The notes beneath the pieces were generated by a model. That model did no database searches and was not told where the DNA came from. It saw nothing but the letters and a program-made list of their open reading frames with translations. A stretch of 64,000 nt of DNA from assembly GCA_048013815.1 (NCBI GenBank), contig CM106586.1:22444001-22508000 (forward strand), written 5' to 3'. A program made the position numbers and the translations under genes. Origin of the DNA: Setoptus koraiensis (taxonomy: Eukaryota; Arthropoda). This document shows, in pieces, positions 55,688-64,000 of this stretch (position 1 is its first letter; every line of letters starts with the position of its first letter).

Positions 55688-58600
55688 CGGTTTGTATCAG
55701 CAGCACCGTCGAGACAATTTTGATAATTTTTCAGTATCAGTTTCGTCTAAAAACAATATTATAATGATGACAAAAAGTAACAACGATAGTAATAAATTGG
55801 TCAAACCATCATCAGTCATAGTAGTGATCTCATTCATCAACTTGCTTTTACTAATTCTATTGGCGCGGCCAACAATAGGAAGAAAATCACCTGCCTTCGG
55901 GGGCTTCGATTCAATAGTTGGCCAAAGGCAACAACAGCAAAGCAACCATTTAGTAGTAACGCGCGACACTCCATTATCAGACTCGAGCAACATAGATAGG
56001 ATATCCTTGTCATCAATAAGTGACTCCGTAAAGTCGTTGATTTACAAGCCGACAAGCGTATCTAAGGCAACATCAAACATGACCAATAATACAAGCGGCA
56101 AGAGCACTTTTAGGCGACCAGGCCAACGAGCAAGACAATTGATGATTCTGCGACACAATAGAGCACTTCGAACGTTGGCCGACAATAGCACAAGACAACA
56201 ACAACAACATCAATTACAACATACAAAACCGGAAGTAGGAAGTGTGAACAAGGTGAAACAATCGTTTTCAATGATAAATCCAATGAAGACCGTGAAAAAT
56301 ATCAAGACTGCCACTTCTTCTGTTAATTATAAAAAAAGAAAACAAAAGAAGATGCTACAGTATCCGATGGGTGAGTTTTTGGATAGTGTAACGACTAGTA
56401 GCTCTATTGGTGTTATTGAAAACGAATATCATGATGTCGACAATAACAATGTTTACAAGAAGAAATTTGCTATTGATCTGCTGACAATGATACACGATCA
56501 ATATAAACAAAGTGGTGAAAATTCTTCGCAAACGCGCCAAACAATATTGACAACAATCGGCAACAACAACGGCAACAATCAACGCCAGTGGGCTGTCACA
56601 CAATTGACCAGCATATTAAATTCCGATGGTGACATAACGCGTCTCGTTGAATGGATTCGCTCTGTTTTTAGTGTGGCAACTGTGGGCGAAATGACCACTC
56701 AATTAGTTGTTAGCAAGTTGGGTCTGGTCAATTGTGCGGCCATTTTGGCGCCAGACAGAGAGTCCGAGGTGATGCCGAGATTTTTGGTATTCAACAAACA
56801 ATTTGTCGATGTTCCGTTTGAGCTGTCGCTGCATGCCACGATGAAGGATATTCAACAGTCGCAATTTGACTCTAACAAAAAGACAATCATACTGTTGCAC
56901 GGCTACTTGGGTGGCTACACAATTATCGATGGCATAACAAACATCAAGAACCGCATAATAGACACACCCGACTCGGCGGCTTACAATGTCATAATTGTCG
57001 ACTGGTTCAAAGGTAACACAACAGCCTCATAGGCTCCTCGAATAATTGACTCGATTGCTTGACTCGAATAATTGACTCGATTACTTGACTCGAATAATTG
57101 ACTCGAACAATAATTGACGCAGATCAGCTGAGTGGATCGTTACGGATCGAGTGGCAGCGAAATGATCGCAACAACTTTGATTGATTAATGATAAACATTC
57201 AAGTTCTCTCATCATCTCCCACACTGTTTAGGCGCCAACCCCGTGCCCCGGTCCAACTATATCAGAGCGGCGGTCAACGCACAAATAGTAGGCGAACTCA
57301 TTGCAAGATTTTTGGTGCTTCTAATACGACTGGGTCAGGCGAAAGCAGGTGAGTTGTTGCGAGCATGTTGTGCTGGCACCATTCATAATTTCTTCTCTCT
57401 GACTCTTTGATCAGAGTTTCAATAATGATAATAATAATAAGCTGTGCGTTAACACCCTGGCTAACTCGATCGACTCGCTTGCCGTTGATTGTTGGCCGGC
57501 TCAAACGTCAAATGTCGAACACACACATCAACAATAACAACAATTTATGCTGGTGGTCTGCGCGAATCAAATTCAACAATGACAACAACAACAACACAAC
57601 AACGACAACAACACAACAACGACAACCACAACCACGGACATGGACACACAAATCAAATAAACAACAATAATCTATTAACAAAAAATGTTATCTTGCAAAG
57701 TGGACATGCACATCCTGGCCCACAGTCTAGGTAAGAGCGCAGCTAACCAGACTGGCCAGACTTTGAATTGTGGCTGGCCAGTTAGGTGAACTGTTTCACG
57801 CTCATCCATCTTGATTAACAGTGTGCTTATATAAGCGCCATTACAACAAAATGATTATGATTACCACCATTATGATGATAACCACTGGCTCTTCCATTGC
57901 GTATAAAACTCTCCGCTCTATCACACATTGTCCCTACCAACATGACCACCAATTAAACCAACACTGACTGGCATGCAGGCTGCCATGTAGCCGGATTTAC
58001 AGGTGAGTGGTGCCGCTGCTGCTGCCGGCCAATGTAATAAAAGAGCATGTGTCATGATTGCTGGATATCTTGGATGGATATCTCATCGGTCAATATCAGC
58101 CAGCTCCTAACTAGAATCGCGCTTTGTGAATCGCCTTTAAAACATATCCGACAGTCTGTTGGAAATTCTCTCTTTTATTTAGTAGAAATCTCTTTTCGTG
58201 GTATCAATTGAGTCTGTGTTTAGGTGCACACTGACAATGCCAAAATAGAAAGTTTTAGCCGAATAGAAGTTTTAGTGCACTGCTAACCGAGCTAATGACC
58301 ATCAAGTATTAACGACTAAAATAATGCGAGGGCGTCCGGCGGCGCTTGTTGCAATAGAAAAATCGACAATAGAGACGCAGCTTGTTTGTTTGTAATTTTC
58401 TGACGTCGTACAACCGACTAAAAGAGCTAGAGAGAGCTAGAGAGAGAGACCAAAAGAAGGGCCGAGAAAATAATAAATAATTTGAATGAATGTGCTCCGT
58501 GTTCGAAGCGGGCACGCTTGTGCTATGCCACACAGAGATTTTCGCCGTGCACCGGCGCTCTAAACCCACGCAACTATCGAGCCCCCGTTTAAGACCACCA

Positions 58601-60693
58601 AACTAAAACGGATCTTATGCAATAATAATAGAGTAGCTTCCAAAACTGGGGTTATGATCATTATCGTGCTCTTGTAATGAATAATTAATGTGCGGCTATA
58701 TAACGATGCTATATAACGAGCACACGACAACAGCAGCAACAACAACAACAATATGCCAACGATGATGATCCCTGTTAGAGTCAGAATCAATTTTCAATCT
58801 CATTCATACTCCCACACACACACACACACACTGTTACGTAACAATACATCTGGTTATGACAGGGCCACAAGATATCAGCAGCCGTTGGCTGTATTTGCAT
58901 GATGGCATTAACCTTACTTAATTCTGCTGCTGCTGCTTTGCAATTGCCCATTCCCCATTATCGTCCGTTTGTTTGTGTATATATTCAGCCAAAGCGATGC
59001 AATCGCGCGGATTAAAACTGGGCAAAGTCACTCACTTGGATCCCATTGGATTGTGTTTCGGAAAACTGTTCTCTAAGCCGATTTACAGGTTACATCCAGA
59101 GGATGCTCACGAGACAAACGCAGTGCATGTGTCATTGAATTTATTTGATAATCCTCTGGACGGTGCTCAAAACAACTTTTTGGTTAACGGTGGCCGCGAT
59201 CAAATTGGTTGCACAGGTCAGTCTGAGGTGAAAAATTCAACCGCCAGCTCTGTTTCGCTACTGTGGGACAACGAGGGCAAATTTGTTCCGTGTAGCCACC
59301 TGAGAGCGCTGGCTCTGTACGAGGACGACATGGGCAAGACGTGCCAAATAGTTGGTTATACGTGCGCAAGTTACGAGCAATTTCTTCAGGGCAAATGTGG
59401 CAACTGTGGGCCCAACAACGAGCACTGTCGTCTCATGAGCTTGCCAGAGCCTCCAAAAGCGACCCAAAGAAACAATAAGCAGCTGCACAACGAGAGACCC
59501 ATTACGGGCGCCAATCACCACGGCTACGATGGTCAGCAACAGGTGACCTCGAACAACGGCGGCGGCGACAATAGTTGGAATCAGAAATATCATTATCATG
59601 GTTACGACGACGACGACGACGACGACGACGATGATGATATCACTCAGCATAATACTGACTCTATGGAGTCAGAACAAACCGACGAGGTGCCCAAGTTGAT
59701 GAACGAACACAAAATTGGCGACAGTCAAACGCTGAGTTATTTAGATCGCAAGAAGCAACAACAACATCATCAATTTGGCAATCCCATAGAGCTCAGTGTT
59801 TTTGCGCTACCCGGCACAAGCACACACTTAAACGAGCAAGATTTGCGCAACATTCAAGATGTAGCTAAACAAACGCTTGCGTCATTGGAGGATAATCAAC
59901 AAAATCAAGCGACAGCAAGCAAACAACCGACAACAGTTACCGCAGTGGCCATTGCAGAGAGTGTCCGACGACTGAAAAAGAGGCAGGCGACAATTGAACA
60001 ATTAGAAGGGCAAGAGGGCACGACGAGGGATCATGATGAAACGACAATGATTGCCAATGAACAACCGCACACCTCCGATCTGTTAGCAATGGAATCGCTG
60101 GATGCTATTGGTCAGATTTTGCCGGCACCATCCGCGAAATTGTCGACAATGGTGAACGGTGAAAATCATCCACTGCTCAATGGCATCAACGACACGGTCT
60201 ACAGTGACAGGATGACACTGTGGCCCTCAATAAAGTCATCTTCGTTCTTTCAAAACAGTCCCAAACTGACAGTGACAGTGCCAGAGTCTTTGCCCGATCT
60301 CATGAAACTAGATAGACACAAATTGCATTTGGATCTGAGCGCCATACCGACGTTGCTGAATGGCCCTTGGACGGCCTCTATAAATCTGCCCAAATTTTCG
60401 CTACCGGATATGGGCAGCGTTGGTTTCGGGGCCCCGAGTGTTCCTGCGCCACCAATGTCAAATTCGCCAGTGAACCATCAGCAACCAATGATAGAAAACG
60501 GGTTCAAGTCTGTGATATTGAGTGAGCCAAGTCAGGGACGTCTGTACTATGTTGGCACGGGTCCAATATCGACCTACTGCGTCAACTATTATCAATTCAA
60601 AGTGTTTATATCGGTCAATAGATTGCGAAGCAGCAACATGAGACAAAACAGCAAAATTATGCAACCCAGTTCGAGAGATGACGAACAAAACGA
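55680..60693 (+). CDS. Pancreatic-lipase-family lipase 1 (C-terminus in assembly gap)
   Basis: Exons 55680-57012, 57232-57348, 57701-57730, 57979-58002 and 58989 to at least 60693, all split after the first codon base. An N-terminal hydrophobic stretch (VIVVISFINLLLLILLA, from residue 44) is preceded by about 43 polar residues, so it is a signal anchor or an internal signal peptide. Lipase domain: oxyanion loop LLHGYLGG (about 407), VIIVDWFKG, nucleophile Ser492 in AHSLGCHVAGF, Asp519 in THLDPIG, His605 in CSHLRALALY, with the lid/Cys region between. The triad is complete, so it should hydrolyse lipid esters. A roughly 350-residue disordered insert with a Gln/His/Asp run follows; YQFKVFISVNRL near the gap looks like the start of a PLAT domain. 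Confidence 0.93.
57232..57348 (+). CDS. Lipase 1 exon 2
   Basis: Acceptor CACTGTTTAG, donor GTGAGT. Encodes GANPVPRSNYIRAAVNAQIV and following residues, the conserved lipase helix after the DW motif (N..VVG..IA.FL in relatives). Confidence 0.93.
57701..57730 (+). CDS. Lipase 1 micro-exon with the catalytic serine
   Basis: A 30-bp exon bounded by TCTTGCAAAG and GTAAGA encodes VDMHILAHSL(G): the nucleophile elbow, here A-H-S-L-G rather than the usual G-H-S-L-G. Confidence 0.93.
   Translation, partial: WTCTSWPTV
57979..58002 (+). CDS. Lipase 1 24-bp micro-exon
   Basis: GCTGCCATGTAGCCGGATTT plus ACAG, between GCATGCAG and GTGAGT, encodes (G)CHVAGFT, the helix after the nucleophile. The phase (2 + 21 + 1) fits both neighbours and the family sequence continues across both junctions. 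Confidence 0.92.
58989..60693 (+). CDS. Lipase 1 exon 5, runs into the gap
   Basis: Acceptor GTATATATTCAG. Begins AKAMQSRGLKLGKVTHLDP, so carries the catalytic Asp and His, the VNGGRDQIGC segment and the long disordered insert. Asp codons form a run at 59605-59640. Confidence 0.92.
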
Positions 60694-61193
60694 NNNNNNN
60701 NNNNNNNNNNNNNNNNNNNNNNNNNNNNNNNNNNNNNNNNNNNNNNNNNNNNNNNNNNNNNNNNNNNNNNNNNNNNNNNNNNNNNNNNNNNNNNNNNNNN
60801 NNNNNNNNNNNNNNNNNNNNNNNNNNNNNNNNNNNNNNNNNNNNNNNNNNNNNNNNNNNNNNNNNNNNNNNNNNNNNNNNNNNNNNNNNNNNNNNNNNNN
60901 NNNNNNNNNNNNNNNNNNNNNNNNNNNNNNNNNNNNNNNNNNNNNNNNNNNNNNNNNNNNNNNNNNNNNNNNNNNNNNNNNNNNNNNNNNNNNNNNNNNN
61001 NNNNNNNNNNNNNNNNNNNNNNNNNNNNNNNNNNNNNNNNNNNNNNNNNNNNNNNNNNNNNNNNNNNNNNNNNNNNNNNNNNNNNNNNNNNNNNNNNNNN
61101 NNNNNNNNNNNNNNNNNNNNNNNNNNNNNNNNNNNNNNNNNNNNNNNNNNNNNNNNNNNNNNNNNNNNNNNNNNNNNNNNNNNNNNNNNNNNN
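60694..61193. other. Assembly gap of exactly 500 N
   Basis: The round size suggests a placeholder of unknown true length. It hides the C-terminal PLAT domain and the stop codon of lipase 1. Confidence 0.99.
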
Positions 61194-61242
61194 GACGTGC
61201 TAGCTCACACACTAGCAGACACACATTTTCATGTATACAAAC

Positions 61243-61248
61243 AATAAA
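61243..61248 (+). terminator. Probable poly(A) signal of lipase 1
   Basis: AATAAA 50 bp after the gap and about 310 bp before the next gene's ATG; sequence between gap and signal shows no convincing coding frame. Confidence 0.5.
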
Positions 61249-61559
61249 AAGAGAGACACAGAGAATTGGACCTGATCCAATGTTGTCTAATCTACTGTTC
61301 TCATTAATTTTCACCTCTGTGCGCCTATCTGTTCCTTGTGTTACTTTGTGATGATTAATCAATGGTGATAAGCAATTATCTTTCAGACAATTAACACAAC
61401 AACGAGTGACTATGCGAGCAGGAACAATTGTATCCATCATCAGCATACAAGGTACGGTAGTTGTTGGCGGCAACAAATTTCATTGGGCTTGTTCGCAACA
61501 GGCGCAACAACATCAAAGAATCACTGAGAAAAAAGAATTGCCTCTGCGTACACTAGATC

Positions 61560-63734
61560 ATGATCGCATCAATCGGACTAGTGCTGGCAACAGCCACATT
61601 AATAGCGATCGTGACCGATGCTTCCAGCTTTACTAGGGGCCTGAGAATAGTAGCGCCAACGGTAGATCAGACAGTCAGGCCAATAGTAGGTGTAGTGAGA
61701 AGTGTTAGCAATCGCGCCCTTTCAGGCAATTTGTCTGATTTTTCGGCCGATAGCAAAACAACTCAATGTCCAGTGATACCAATAGTGGACATAGATCCCC
61801 ATAGTGTTCAACCTGATATTTATTTTTTCACCTCAAGCAACAGCGATAATAATAGCGAATACAATTATGATCAAAAGTTCTCATATAATGCCTCCAATCA
61901 ACAGTTGAGCAAGTCAAAATTCAATTCAAAATGGTTCACCTATTTTCTTGTGCACGGCTTTCTGGCCTCGTGGACGGATGATCCCTGGATGGTGGAAACG
62001 AAAGATTTGATATTCAACAAAACAAAACAAGTCAATGTGTTCATAATAGATTGGTCGTCCTGCTCTAAGCCATTGATTCCGGGCGATTATCCCCGTTCTG
62101 CGGCATGCACACACATTATCGGCGATCAGGTGGCACAATTTGTCAACAGATTAATTCGTGCAACAAACGCCAGACCGGAACAAATTGAATTCGTGGGTCA
62201 CTCGCTGGGCTCTCATATATCGGGCTTTGTGGGCAAGAACATCGAGGGAGATTTGGGTCGTATCACTGCCCTAGATCCGGCCGGCCCGTGTTTTGGTATG
62301 ATCAGTGCCACAAGCGACAATATGAGATTGAGCCGAGGCGATGCGTTAATTGTCACCGCATTGCACACGAACGCCTTCATATTTGGCATCAACGAAAATC
62401 TCGCCGATTTTGACATCTACATCAATGGTGGCGATTCGCAACCTGGCTGCCCATCGATAAAACAGTCATTCGCTGAATTGCTAACGCTTCAATTGGTATC
62501 GTTCGTCAAAGATTTCTCACTCACGTGCTCACATTCCTACTCGCACGATCTAATTACGCCAGATCTGGGCCAGTGCCAATCTGTGGCCTACCGATGTTCG
62601 TCCTATCGTTTGTTCAGGCTGGGCGAGTGTGGTCAGTGCGATCAAGAAAACGAAAATTGTCATCTGTCCTCACTAACGATTCAATCGGACAATGTGCGCT
62701 ATTATATGGCACCGGAAGAGCTTAGTTTGTTGCAGAGGCGCCGCCATCAATCAGTGGGACAGAACAATTGCACCGACACTGTTGACAACTCGGACAACAA
62801 CATCGACAATGCCGACGATTCGCAAGATGCCGATCTAAGTGAGGAATTCGAAGAATATGACCTAGTTGGACAACAGCAACAACAACAACAACAGCAAGAT
62901 GGCAGAGGCAACAACAATTCGGACAGCGGACAACAATCTCCGGGTCGGCCACTAGAGAATGACCGCAACGAGCGCAAAGAGCACCGGTATTACGTGAGAA
63001 CAACCTCTGATAGTCCGTATTGTTGTAAGTATGAATAGTCTTAATGGGCCACGCTTAAATGTAATGGCCACGTCATGCAACAATTACATAACTGATAATT
63101 ACATTATGCCAATTACTGTTCATCATTATACTGTACTGTCGTCACCATAACAGTGTATCACTACCAAATTATTATAGAACTGAAGGAGAGGATGACTCGC
63201 CACAATAAACCAATATATCACGTTGAGCTCATAAAGGAAGACACGAAAGCCACAAGTGATAATGGTGCGCATGACGATGGTGATGATGAAAATTTTAAGT
63301 CACGTATTGTGCAAGTGAAACATTTGGTTTCGTCGTGCTTTAGAAAAGAAAATTTATTTGGCGATCATGATGAAGCCATGACCGCATTGATTACATTCCC
63401 CTATGCTGATGCAAATTCAACAGACGAACAAACTTTGGCCTGTCCGATAAAATTCCAACAAATTAGATTGTTTACAGACGACAAAAGCCAACTGACTAAA
63501 GTGAAACAAGTTAAAATTAACTACATGAGCAGTATAGATTATGACACACGCCAATCTCTATCAAGTGTCTATCCTGTGCCCAAAGATCAATCACCTAGGA
63601 AAAGGAAACGTTCCACGGCGTCGTGGTCGCTCGGATTGTGCGCACAAAGCTTGCTGTCGCCATCTAATCAGGATGGATGCTACAGCGAGCAGCGTGAGAC
63701 CTTCTATGAAATGAGTTTGCATGCTCAACAATAA
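61560..63734 (+). CDS. Pancreatic-lipase-family lipase 2
   Basis: Two exons, 61560-63024 and 63154-63734, intron 129 bp (GTAAGT...CATAACAG), 681 residues. A clean signal peptide at residues 1-22 (GLVLATATLIAIVTDA) makes it secreted. Oxyanion loop FLVHGFLASW, VFIIDWSSC, Ser215 in VGHSLGSHISGF, Asp239 in ALDPAGP, His325 in CSHSYSHDL; Cys pattern CRSSYRL..GECGQC as in relatives. An acidic/Gln-rich insert (about 400-470) separates the lipase domain from a C-terminal beta-rich PLAT-like region starting LYHYQIIIELKER. The lipase domain has no intron, unlike lipase 1. Substrate (triglyceride or phospholipid) cannot be told. It starts 366 bp after the gap in tandem with lipase 1. Confidence 0.95.
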
Positions 63735-63777
63735 TCATTATGATGATATCCGCTTTCATTCGAAATGCCTGAAATGA

Positions 63778-63783
63778 AATAAA
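63778..63783 (+). terminator. Poly(A) signal of lipase 2
   Basis: AATAAA 44 bp after the TAA stop (63732-63734). The remaining 200 bp to the window end show no gene. Confidence 0.8.
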
Positions 63784-64000
63784 AGATCGACACTTCATTA
63801 ATTGTACCCTTCACTATTCTGTTTTTTCTGTCATCGCTCGTCATTCCAGATTGTCGTTTAACTAAAACTCGAGATAACAATAAACGCTCGCTTAGGTGCC
63901 AGAGAATTTGAATTATAGAAAATTGCGAAACCATTATGCTGAATAAAAAGTGACAGTTGTATCTCGCTCTCTATTGATTGATGACGACACTATGCAAATA

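Noticed and set aside
57013-57032. Lipase 1 ending at the TAG near 57032
   Set aside because: The last codons lie after a GTAACA donor; splicing to 57232 continues the lipase family sequence in phase.
60592-61476. ORFs spanning the N gap
   Set aside because: They are open only because N codons cannot be read; no coding signal on the far side.

Overview
The window is eukaryotic nuclear DNA. Genes are spliced with GT-AG introns, AATAAA signals follow stop codons, coding exons are rich in CAA/CAG, Asn and Ser homopolymer runs, and an intact Ty3/gypsy-type LTR retrotransposon is present. Gene content (TANC/rolling-pebbles scaffold, ANKS1/Odin scaffold, CAT-type amino acid transporter, PTPS, pancreatic-lipase-family genes) fits an arthropod. 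A mite or other chelicerate is my guess, but nothing in the window proves the taxon.

Layout: (1) 50-10190, minus strand: TANC-family scaffold whose 3' (TPR) part lies beyond base 1; it has an 8.5-kb coding exon. (2) 10191-26069: about 16 kb with no gene I can support, full of short-unit minisatellites and the palindrome GGGGCCCC. (3) 26070-33201: a 7.1-kb Ty3/gypsy-type retrotransposon in minus orientation with 245-bp LTRs, a 4-bp target duplication, one fused gag-pol frame and an extra 300-codon ORF with a ubiquitin-like C-terminus. (4) 34927-35252: a 326-bp near-perfect hairpin. (5) 37012-38811, plus: an intronless secreted Pro/Trp-repeat protein, convergent with (6) 39230-39655, minus: 6-pyruvoyl-tetrahydropterin synthase. 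(7) 40737-44399, minus: three-exon cationic amino acid transporter. (8) 47364-54187, minus: ANKS1-like ankyrin scaffold, 5' end not found. (9) 55680-~61250 and 61560-63734, plus: two tandem pancreatic-lipase-family genes with opposite intron patterns; the first runs into a 500-N gap.

The genes do not form an obvious pathway. TANC and ANKS1 are both ankyrin-based signalling or synaptic/muscle scaffolds. The two lipases are tandem paralogues. PTPS supplies tetrahydrobiopterin and CAT supplies basic amino acids, but their neighbourhood is probably coincidental. The strongest candidate for something new is the retrotransposon's extra ORF: a Cys/His cluster, a coiled coil, tandem SUMO-acceptor consensus sites and a ubiquitin-fold-like domain where many such elements carry env or nothing.
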